Source of the DNA: Burkholderiales bacterium
GTDB lineage: Bacteria; Pseudomonadota; Gammaproteobacteria; Burkholderiales; Burkholderiaceae_C
Length of the DNA: 10,575 bases
Assembly: GCA_028869035.1 (NCBI GenBank)
Contig: JAGWTL010000078.1
Location: forward strand, 1 to 10,575
Direction: 5' to 3'
The translations under genes and the position numbers were made by a program. How positions within the stretch are numbered: the stretch's first letter is position 1; each line of letters starts with the position of its first letter. This document shows positions 1 through 4,513 of this stretch, piece after piece. Below the pieces are notes generated by a model, which ran no database searches, was not told the DNA's origin, and saw only the letters and a program-made list of their open reading frames with translations.

Positions 1-206
1 TCGTAGAAGCGGGCGGATTCCTCGATGTCCTCGTCCATCGCGTCTTCCGGGATGGACAGGCCGTAGTACTGCTTGACCCAGCGCTTCTCTTCGAGCGTGG
101 GGGATTCGAGGTCGACCCAGATGGGCTGGAATCTGGAGAGCTCCTCCAGCGACTCGATCTCTTCCTGGAAGAGCCGGCCGTTGGCGAGCGTGAAGATGTT
201 GAGCAT
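1..206 (-). CDS. corA: CorA-family magnesium/cobalt transporter, N-terminal part (runs off left edge)
   Basis: Reverse-strand reading gives 68 complete codons starting MLNIFTLANGRLFQEEIESL and continuing to the window edge without a stop. The start, the motif PIWVDLESPT near residues 28-37, and the acidic run around residues 53-63 (PEDAMDEDIEE) resemble the N-terminal cytoplasmic domain of CorA-type Mg2+/Co2+ channels of Burkholderiales. CorA is a homopentameric inner-membrane channel that takes up Mg2+. Its two C-terminal membrane helices and GMN selectivity motif lie outside the window and cannot be checked. The ATG at 206-204 is preceded by a good Shine-Dalgarno (AGGGAG, 218-213) with a 6-base gap, which supports the start. 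It is transcribed away from hpf. The family call rests on the N-terminal domain alone, so a CorA paralogue such as a ZntB-like transporter remains possible. Confidence 0.8.
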   Translation of the reverse strand, partial: MLNIFTLANGRLFQEEIESLEELSRFQPIWVDLESPTLEEKRWVKQYYGLSIPEDAMDEDIEESARFY

Positions 207-225
207 GGCTCACTCCCTCTTGGTT

Positions 226-273
226 GGGGCATCGGGCGGGTGGGGTGGGGCGAGGCTTCCAACCCCCGATGCC
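226..273. repeat. G-quadruplex motif inside an inverted repeat, corA leader
   Basis: The plus strand at 234-250 reads GGGCGGGTGGGGTGGGG: four runs of at least three G separated by single bases, the classic tight quadruplex pattern. A further GGGG lies at 226-229. A 9-bp perfect inverted repeat (GGCATCGGG at 228-236, CCCGATGCC at 265-273) flanks it. The module sits about 20-67 bases upstream of the corA start, with the G-rich strand as corA template strand. What is seen is the sequence pattern; folding and function are inferred. Confidence 0.6.
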
Positions 274-540
274 GGGAGTCGAAAGCTACCGACTAGGGCA
301 GGTTTCCAAGGAGCGATCTCCAGAGTGGCGACAGGCGCAATTATGGCACTGTGGCGGCGAATCGGAGAGGAGGGTTTGCAGGTCAGATGGGGCCGGGGGC
401 CCGGTGCGCGTGAGGGCGGAAGGGCGCTGCAATCCGGCTATTCTGCACCGCCGTTCGCAGGCTGGCAAGCCCCCGCGCGACGGACGGAATTCAAGAGGGC
501 AAGACCGCAAAAAAACCTGCGCAGGGTCAAGGAAAAGGGA

Positions 541-569
541 TTGCATTTCGAGCAGGGCGGGCGCATAGT
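541..569 (+). promoter_or_regulatory. Candidate sigma-70 promoter for hpf
   Basis: TTGCAT (541-546) and CATAGT (564-569) are separated by 17 bp, matching 3 of 6 and 4 of 6 consensus bases. Transcription would begin near 577 and give a leader of about 80 bases before hpf. This is the best pair I found in the region, but a weak match. I saw no sigma-54 GG-N10-GC element upstream of hpf. Confidence 0.3.
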
Positions 570-647
570 GAATTGGCCCGCAGCAGCGAAGTCCGAAGTC
601 GTCGTCGGGCTTGCTGGTACGGGCGGACGTTCAAATCCGAGAGCAAC

Positions 648-653
648 AGGAGG
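648..653 (+). promoter_or_regulatory. Strong ribosome binding site that fixes the hpf start
   Basis: A perfect AGGAGG lies 6 bases before the ATG at 660. It decides the start against the in-frame TTG at 573, which would add 29 residues unlike anything in the family. It is the strongest Shine-Dalgarno in the window, fitting a protein made in large amounts on entry to stationary phase. Confidence 0.9.
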
Positions 654-659
654 CTACTC

Positions 660-989
660 ATGAACCTGACGATCAGCGGTCATCACCTCGAAGTCACCCC
701 GGCCCTGCGCACCTATGTCACGACCAAGCTTGATCGAATCACCCGGCACTTTGACCAGCTCGTGGATATCAAGGTGCTGCTGACGGTTGAAAAACAGAAG
801 GAAAAGGAACGACGGCAACGCGCCGAATGCAATATCCACGTGAAAGGCAGTGACCTGTTCGCGGAAAGCTCCCACCAGGACCTTTACGCCGCCGTGGATG
901 AACTGGTCGACAAGCTCGACCGGCAGGTGGTGCGCCACAAGGATCGTCTCCAGGAGCATCACCACGAGGCGCCCAAGCGCCTGATGTAG
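660..989 (+). CDS. hpf: Ribosome hibernation-promoting factor (short HPF/YfiA type)
   Basis: The 109-residue product starts MNLTISGHHLEVTPALRTYV and has the compact beta-alpha-beta-beta-beta-alpha fold pattern of the HPF/RaiA family, including the run of basic residues (about 43-55, EKQKEKERRQRAE) and the conserved DLYAAVDELVDKLDRQ helix (about 81-96). Proteins of this family bind the decoding region of the 30S subunit in resting cells and shut down translation by blocking mRNA and tRNA sites. The length matches the short type (about 95-115 residues). The long-form C-terminal dimerisation domain is absent; only a short His-rich tail (RLQEHHHEAPKRLM) follows. In many proteobacteria hpf lies between rpoN and ptsN. 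Here ptsN follows, but rpoN is not upstream: the neighbour is corA on the other strand. A terminator downstream suggests hpf is mainly its own transcript. Confidence 0.93.
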   Translation: MNLTISGHHLEVTPALRTYVTTKLDRITRHFDQLVDIKVLLTVEKQKEKERRQRAECNIHVKGSDLFAESSHQDLYAAVDELVDKLDRQVVRHKDRLQEHHHEAPKRLM

Positions 990-1005
990 GCGGCCATCAG
1001 GCCGC
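990..1005 (+). other. Hairpin directly after the hpf stop codon
   Basis: GCGGCC (990-995) and GGCCGC (1000-1005) form a perfect 6-bp stem with loop ATCA, beginning at the first base after the hpf stop. No T-run follows, so it is not an intrinsic terminator by itself. It may protect the hpf mRNA 3' end or act together with the terminator at 1040-1065. Confidence 0.45.
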
Positions 1006-1039
1006 AGGGGCGCGGCGCTGGCCCGCCCCGCCCAGAGCG

Positions 1040-1065
1040 GCCGCGGCTTCCCCCGCGGCTTTTTT
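1040..1065 (+). terminator. Rho-independent terminator of hpf
   Basis: GCCGCGG (1040-1046) pairs perfectly with CCGCGGC (1053-1059) across a 6-base loop, and six T residues follow at once (1060-1065). This is a textbook intrinsic terminator on the plus strand. It is not bidirectional, since no T-run lies on the other side. It separates hpf from ptsN, which would then need its own promoter or read-through. Confidence 0.85.
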
Positions 1066-1090
1066 GCCGCCGGGCCGCCCCAGGACAAAA

Positions 1091-1140
1091 AGCGGCCCCC
1101 TCGGGGGGCAGCGACTTGCGTCAGCTGGGAGCGTGGGGGC
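1091..1140 (+). repeat. GC-rich intergenic repeat, copy 1 (Comamonadaceae style)
   Basis: GCCCCC (1095-1100), a 3-base loop and GGGGGC (1104-1109) form a hairpin. A 25-base spacer and a second GGGGGC (1135-1140) follow. The C-run can therefore pair with either G-run. The layout matches the element at 10141-10210. From memory, the core AGCGGCCCCCTCGGGGGGCA resembles a dispersed intergenic repeat of Comamonadaceae genomes; this could not be checked here. The true left border may reach back to about 1066, next to the terminator T-run. Confidence 0.6.
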
Positions 1141-1150
1141 GTTTTGTGTG

Positions 1151-1156
1151 CATAAT
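1151..1156 (+). promoter_or_regulatory. Candidate -10 element for ptsN
   Basis: CATAAT matches the -10 consensus at 5 of 6 positions and lies 17 bases before the ptsN ATG. No recognisable -35 hexamer lies 16-18 bp upstream; that space is taken by the end of the GC-rich repeat. Initiation near 1163 would give a leader of only about 11 bases without a Shine-Dalgarno. Confidence 0.4.
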
Positions 1157-1173
1157 CTGCCCACTCGAACACC

Positions 1174-1641
1174 ATGAATCGTCTTGCGTCCATCCTGCCG
1201 ACCGCACAAGTGCTTGTGCATGTCGATGCCACGAGTAAAAAACGTGCTTTCGAGGAAGTGGGCCTGCTGTTCGAGAACCTGCACGGCCTCAACCGCGCCC
1301 TGGTGACCGACAGCCTCTTCGCCCGCGAGCGCCTGGGCTCCACCGGCCTGGGGCACGGGGTGGCCATTCCGCACGGACGCATCAAGGGCCTGAAGGCGCC
1401 CATGGCCGCCGTGCTGCAGCTGGCCCAGCCCATCGGTTTCGACGCGCCGGACGAGTCGCCGGTGAGCCTGCTGATCTTCCTGCTGGTGCCCGAGGCCGCG
1501 ACCCAGAAACACCTGGAGATCCTGTCCGAGATCGCCGAGCTGCTGAGCGACACGGCCCTGCGCGCCAAGCTCAACAGCAGCGCCAGCGCCGGCGAACTGC
1601 ACGGACTGATCGCCGGCTGGCGTTCGGCCCAACCCGCCTGA
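1174..1641 (+). CDS. ptsN: PTS IIA-like nitrogen regulatory protein (EIIA-Ntr)
   Basis: The 155-residue product is a complete EIIA domain of the fructose/mannitol type. The motif GSTGLGHGVAIPHGRIKGL (residues 55-73) holds the phospho-accepting histidine, His67, equivalent to the active His of E. coli PtsN. The C-terminal part keeps the family pattern (VSLLIFLLVPEAATQKHLEILSEIAELL, about 91-118). EIIA-Ntr takes phosphate from EI-Ntr and NPr and regulates rather than transports: in other proteobacteria it affects potassium uptake, carbon/nitrogen balance and stress responses. The chosen ATG gives the usual N-terminus (MNRLASILP) but has no clear Shine-Dalgarno. hprK starts 19 bp after the stop in the same direction, so the two are probably co-transcribed. 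Upstream, a terminator separates it from hpf, and a -10 element lies close by. The family is certain; partners and targets in this organism are inferred. Confidence 0.95.
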   Translation: MNRLASILPTAQVLVHVDATSKKRAFEEVGLLFENLHGLNRALVTDSLFARERLGSTGLGHGVAIPHGRIKGLKAPMAAVLQLAQPIGFDAPDESPVSLLIFLLVPEAATQKHLEILSEIAELLSDTALRAKLNSSASAGELHGLIAGWRSAQPA

Positions 1642-1660
1642 GCCCGGCCGTCCGCCTGAA

Positions 1661-2608
1661 ATGAGACCCACCGTTGTCAGCGCCGAGGTCCTCTTCGAGG
1701 AGTTCCGCGCCAAGCTCAAATGGGAGTGGGTGGCCGGCCTGGGGGCTTCCGAGCGTCGCTTCGACGAAGTGGCCGTGCGCGCCGCCAACTCCGGCGCCGA
1801 TCTGGTCGGCCACCTGAACTACATCCACCCTTACCGCCTGCAGGTGCTGGGCGAGCGCGAGGTGGCCTACCTGACCAGCGCCACGCCGGAAGATTGCGAG
1901 CGCCGGATCTCGCGCATCACGACGCTGGAGCCGCCGGTGCTGGTGCTGGCCGACAAGCAGCAGGTGCCGCCGGCCCTGCTGGCCATGTGCGAAGAGGCCA
2001 ACATTCCCATGTTCGCCTCGCCCGAATCCTCGGCCTATGTCATCGACGTGCTGCGCAGTTACCTCTCGCGCCACTTCGCCGACCGTGCCTCCATGCACGG
2101 CGTGCTCATGGACATCCTGGGCCTGGGGGTGCTGATCACCGGCGAATCGGGCCTGGGCAAGAGCGAACTGGGACTGGAGCTGATCTCGCGCGGCCACGGC
2201 CTCGTGGCCGACGACGCGGTGGACCTCTACCGTGTGAACCAGGACACCATCGAGGGTCGCTGCCCCGAACTGCTGCGCAATCTGCTGGAGGTGCGCGGCA
2301 TCGGCCTGCTCGATATCCGGGCCATCTTCGGCGAGACCGCCGTGCGGCGCAAGATGCGCCTCAAGCTCATCGTGCACCTGGTGCGGCGCGAGACGCTGGA
2401 GCGCGACTACGAGCGCATTCCCTACGAGCCGCTCACCCAGGACGTGCTGGGCATCCCGGTGCGCAAGGCGGTGATCCAGGTGGTGGCCGGTCGCAACCTG
2501 GCCGTGCTGGTGGAGGCGGCGGTGCGCAACACCATCCTGCAGCTGCGGGGCATCGACACCTACCAGGAGTTCGTGGAGCGCCACCGCAAGGCGATGGGCG
2601 AGAGCTGA
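1661..2608 (+). CDS. hprK: HPr kinase/phosphorylase
   Basis: The 315-residue product has the two-domain layout of HprK. The N-terminal domain (about 1-130) resembles MurF-like folds. The C-terminal kinase domain carries the P-loop GESGLGKS (161-168), His146 in the MHGV motif, Asp184-Asp185 (VADDAV) and the family signature EVRGIGLLDIRAIFG (200-214). A C-terminal helix region follows (NLAVLVEAAVRN, about 279-290). HprK phosphorylates a serine of HPr with ATP or pyrophosphate and also removes it by phosphorolysis. In Gram-negative bacteria lacking sugar permeases of the system, it links cell energy state to regulation through HPr and EIIA-Ntr. It directly follows ptsN, which supports that role. 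rapZ, which often follows hprK in other proteobacteria, is not here: the next gene is fur, convergent, 25 bp away. Length and motifs are complete and the gene looks intact. Confidence 0.96.
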   Translation: MRPTVVSAEVLFEEFRAKLKWEWVAGLGASERRFDEVAVRAANSGADLVGHLNYIHPYRLQVLGEREVAYLTSATPEDCERRISRITTLEPPVLVLADKQQVPPALLAMCEEANIPMFASPESSAYVIDVLRSYLSRHFADRASMHGVLMDILGLGVLITGESGLGKSELGLELISRGHGLVADDAVDLYRVNQDTIEGRCPELLRNLLEVRGIGLLDIRAIFGETAVRRKMRLKLIVHLVRRETLERDYERIPYEPLTQDVLGIPVRKAVIQVVAGRNLAVLVEAAVRNTILQLRGIDTYQEFVERHRKAMGES

Positions 2609-2633
2609 GGCGAACCCTCGCGGCCCGGCGCGC

Positions 2634-3092
2634 TCAGTGACCGGCGGTGTGGCCGCCACGACCACCGCTGCCGCGGTTCGGGCATTTGTCCTTGGTGCAG
2701 TGGGCGTAAAGGCTCAGCGCGTGCTCGGCCAGCGCGAAACCACGGGTCTTGGCCACGGCGTTCTGGCGGTTCTCGATCTCGGCGTCGAAGAATTCCTCGA
2801 CCTTGCCGCAGTCCAGGCAGACCAGGTGGTCGTGGTGCTGGCCTTCGTTGAGCTCATAGACGGCCTTGCCCCCCTCGAAATTGCTGCGCGTCAGGATGCC
2901 GGCCTGCTCGAACTGGGTCAGCACCCGGTAGACCGTGGCCAGGCCCACGTCGGAGCGGTCCTCCAGCAGCACGCGGAACACGTCTTCGGCGCTCATGTGG
3001 CGTTGCGCGCCCTTCTGGAAAATCTCCAGCACTTTCAGGCGGGGCAGCGTGGCTTTCAGGCCGGTGCTCTTGAGCTCGTCGATGGTGTTCAT
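2634..3092 (-). CDS. fur: Ferric uptake regulator Fur
   Basis: The 152-residue product aligns throughout with E. coli Fur. The winged-helix DNA-binding domain (about 1-83) contains the recognition region VGLATVYRVLTQFEQAGI (49-66). The metal-binding dimerisation domain carries the motif HHDHLVCLDCG (86-96), with His86, His87 and His89. Cysteines 92, 95, 132 and 137 fall at the E. coli positions, and His32, Glu80 and His124 are also kept. Fur with Fe2+ represses iron uptake genes. The ATG at 3092-3090 gives the standard N-terminus; upstream there is only a weak GGGA. The C-terminal tail after Cys137 is Gly/His-rich (GSGGRGGHTAGH) and differs from enteric Fur, but lies beyond the known structural core. 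It is convergent with hprK and divergent from bamE, as reported for fur and omlA in Pseudomonas aeruginosa, where the two promoters overlap. Confidence 0.97.
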   Translation of the reverse strand: MNTIDELKSTGLKATLPRLKVLEIFQKGAQRHMSAEDVFRVLLEDRSDVGLATVYRVLTQFEQAGILTRSNFEGGKAVYELNEGQHHDHLVCLDCGKVEEFFDAEIENRQNAVAKTRGFALAEHALSLYAHCTKDKCPNRGSGGRGGHTAGH

Positions 3093-3140
3093 AGGCGTGT
3101 TCCCAGGGGGTGCAGGAGGCGTGGCGGCAGGCCCAGCCGC

Positions 3141-3146
3141 TACAAT
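3141..3146 (+). promoter_or_regulatory. Candidate -10 element for the bamE operon
   Basis: TACAAT matches the -10 consensus at 5 of 6 positions and lies 29 bases before the bamE ATG. The hexamers 16-18 bp upstream are poor -35 matches. The element overlaps the likely start point of fur transcription on the other strand, so the two promoters interfere physically. Confidence 0.45.
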
Positions 3147-3150
3147 GGAC

Positions 3151-3167
3151 CGATCATATCGCTAGCG
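3151..3167. promoter_or_regulatory. Short palindromes in the fur-bamE promoter gap
   Basis: Two adjacent dyads occur: CGAT-CAT-ATCG (3151-3161) and CGCTAGCG (3160-3167). The first covers the fur -10 element and the expected bamE start point, so a bound protein would affect both genes. Neither fits the 19-bp Fur box well, so autoregulation by Fur at this site is not supported by sequence alone. Confidence 0.35.
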
Positions 3168-3182
3168 GCAGTTTCATGTTCA
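3153..3182 (-). promoter_or_regulatory. Candidate fur promoter
   Basis: On the minus strand TGAACA (3182-3177) and TATGAT (3158-3153) are 18 bp apart, matching 4 of 6 and 5 of 6 consensus bases. Its -35 box lies over the bamE start codon. Initiation would fall near 3146, leaving a leader of about 55 bases before fur. Confidence 0.5.
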
Positions 3183-3682
3183 TTTTCCATCGCGCCCCCG
3201 GCCGTCTGGGGCTGGTCCTGTTACTGGGCGCCTCCCTCACGGCCTGCAGCTTCCTGGAGCCCTACCGTGTCCCGGTGGTCCAGGGCAATGTGGTCACGCG
3301 CGAGCAGGTGGCGGTGCTGCGCCCCGGCATGAGCCGCATCCAGGTGCGTGACATCCTGGGCACCCCTTTGCTGACCAGTGTGTTCCATGCCGATCGCTGG
3401 GATTATGTCTTCACCCTCCAGCGTCAGAACACCGAGCCGCAGGCCCGTCGTGTGACCGTCTATTTCAAGGGCGAGGTGCTTGAGCGCTTCGAGGCCAGCG
3501 CCCTGCCCAGCGAGACCGAGTTCGTCGCTACGCTGGGCAGCCAGGCGCCACCCAAGGTGCCCCTGCTGGAGGCCACGCCGGAAAAGCTGCAGGAGTTCCC
3601 GGCCCCGGCCCCGGCCCCCGAAGCCAGGCCCCTGCCGCCCCTGCCGGCCAGCTATCCGCCGCTGGAGCCGGCCCCCCGCTGA
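3176..3682 (+). CDS. bamE: Outer membrane protein assembly factor BamE (OmlA/SmpA) lipoprotein
   Basis: The 168-residue precursor begins with a signal peptide and lipobox LTAC, giving lipidated Cys24. Ser at +2 predicts transport to the outer membrane. The mature part matches BamE: QGNVVTREQVAVLRPGMSRIQVRDILGTPL (36-65), then the HADRWDYVF strand motif (71-79) and RRVTVYFKGEVLERF (91-105). BamE is a small subunit of the BAM complex, which inserts beta-barrel proteins into the outer membrane. After about residue 111 there is an extra tail of some 55 residues rich in proline and alanine, absent from E. coli BamE; it may reach into or through the peptidoglycan. The ATG at 3176 is chosen because it places the signal peptide correctly; a GTG at 3110 would add 22 unrelated residues. 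No clear Shine-Dalgarno is seen. It probably heads the operon through proA. Confidence 0.94.
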   Translation: MFIFHRAPGRLGLVLLLGASLTACSFLEPYRVPVVQGNVVTREQVAVLRPGMSRIQVRDILGTPLLTSVFHADRWDYVFTLQRQNTEPQARRVTVYFKGEVLERFEASALPSETEFVATLGSQAPPKVPLLEATPEKLQEFPAPAPAPEARPLPPLPASYPPLEPAPR

Positions 3683-3695
3683 GCGCCGCCACACC

Positions 3696-4511
3696 ATGAC
3701 TGCACAGACACACCACCCGATCGCCGTCGCCGGCGCTTCCGGCCGCATGGGCCGCATGCTGATCGAAACCGTGCACGCGGTCGAGGATTGCCGGCTGGCC
3801 GGCGCCTTGGACGTTGCGAGCAGCCCGGCCATCGGCAGTGATGCCACCGCTTTTCTGGGCCACACCAGCGGCGTGGCCATCACGGCCGAGATCAAGGCCG
3901 GCCTGCAGAACGCCCGCACCCTGATCGACTTCACGCGCCCCGAGGGCACGCTGGCCCACCTCAAGGTCTGCCGCGAGCTGGGCGTGGCCATGGTGATCGG
4001 CACCACCGGTTTCACCGAGGCGCAGAAGGCCGAGATCAACGCTGCGGCGAAAGACATCGCCATCATGCTCTCGCCGAACATGAGCGTGGGCGTGAACGTC
4101 ACGCTCAAGCTGCTGGAGATGGCAGCCAAGGCCCTGGCCACGGGCTACGACATCGAGATCATCGAGGCGCACCATCGCCACAAGGTCGACGCACCCTCGG
4201 GCACGGCCCTCAAGATGGGCGAGGTCATTGCCGACGCCCTGGGCCGCAAACTCAAGGATTGCGCGGTCTACGAGCGTTACGGCCATACCGGCGAGCGCGA
4301 TCCTTCGAGCATCGGTTTTGCCACCATCCGCGGCGGTGACATCGTGGGCGACCACACCGTGCTGTTCGCCGGCATCGGCGAGCGCATCGAGGTCACGCAC
4401 AAGTCCGCCAGCCGCTTCACCTACGCCCAGGGCAGCCTGCGCGCCGTGCGTTTCCTGGCCGACCGCAAGAACGGCCTGTACGACATGTTCGACGTGCTCG
4501 GACTCAAGTGA
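3696..4511 (+). CDS. dapB: 4-hydroxy-tetrahydrodipicolinate reductase
   Basis: The 271-residue product is a full-length DapB. The Rossmann motif AVAGASGRMGR lies at residues 10-20, and the catalytic and substrate-binding signature EAHHRHKVDAPSGTA at 157-171, with His159/His160, Lys163 and the Ser-Gly-Thr loop. DapB reduces 4-hydroxy-tetrahydrodipicolinate with NAD(P)H in the diaminopimelate pathway, which supplies lysine and the peptidoglycan cross-link residue. The nucleotide-discriminating Glu38-Arg39 pair of the E. coli enzyme is Asp39-Val40 here, so the arginine that contacts the NADPH 2'-phosphate is missing; this suggests NADH may be preferred. The ATG lies 13 bp after bamE and no good Shine-Dalgarno precedes it. 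A longer in-frame reading from inside bamE exists but is not family-like. The stop lies 2 bp before leuS. Confidence 0.97.
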   Translation: MTAQTHHPIAVAGASGRMGRMLIETVHAVEDCRLAGALDVASSPAIGSDATAFLGHTSGVAITAEIKAGLQNARTLIDFTRPEGTLAHLKVCRELGVAMVIGTTGFTEAQKAEINAAAKDIAIMLSPNMSVGVNVTLKLLEMAAKALATGYDIEIIEAHHRHKVDAPSGTALKMGEVIADALGRKLKDCAVYERYGHTGERDPSSIGFATIRGGDIVGDHTVLFAGIGERIEVTHKSASRFTYAQGSLRAVRFLADRKNGLYDMFDVLGLK

Positions 4512-4513
4512 TC

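Larger units (their letters stand above)
207..659. other. Intergenic region between corA and hpf
   Basis: This 453-bp stretch separates two divergently transcribed genes. Short reading frames cross it on both strands, but none resembles a protein I recognise, and none has a convincing start or ribosome site. It contains the G-quadruplex module near corA, a short inverted repeat around 393-404 (CCGGG-GG-CCCGG), a 10-bp palindrome CCTGCGCAGG at 516-525, a candidate hpf promoter near 541-569, and a tandem 7-bp duplication (CGAAGTC twice, 587-600). A small RNA cannot be excluded, but I see no terminator that would define one. Confidence 0.5.

Noticed and set aside
224..568. Two small open frames (plus 224-568, minus 286-546) in the corA-hpf gap
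   Set aside because: Both are Arg/Gly/Pro-rich, lack good ribosome sites, overlap each other on opposite strands, and look like chance frames in GC-rich DNA.
335..600. Sigma-54 promoter upstream of hpf (TGGCAC at 344 and TTGGCCC at 573 were tested)
   Set aside because: Neither has GC at the required spacing 10 bases after the GG.
573..659. Upstream TTG start extending hpf by 29 residues
   Set aside because: The perfect AGGAGG site and the family N-terminus MNLTISGHHLEVT both point to the ATG at 660.
73..663. 196-codon frame crossing the corA start and the intergenic region
   Set aside because: It overlaps the N-terminal coding part of corA on the opposite strand and has low-complexity Ser/Arg/Gly content without recognisable similarity.
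1571..2665. 364-codon open frame on the minus strand opposite hprK
   Set aside because: It lies over the complete hprK, and its His/Gln/Val-rich composition is that of a shadow frame.
3110..3175. GTG start extending bamE by 22 residues
   Set aside because: It would bury the signal peptide behind a hydrophilic stretch and would include the promoter -10 element.
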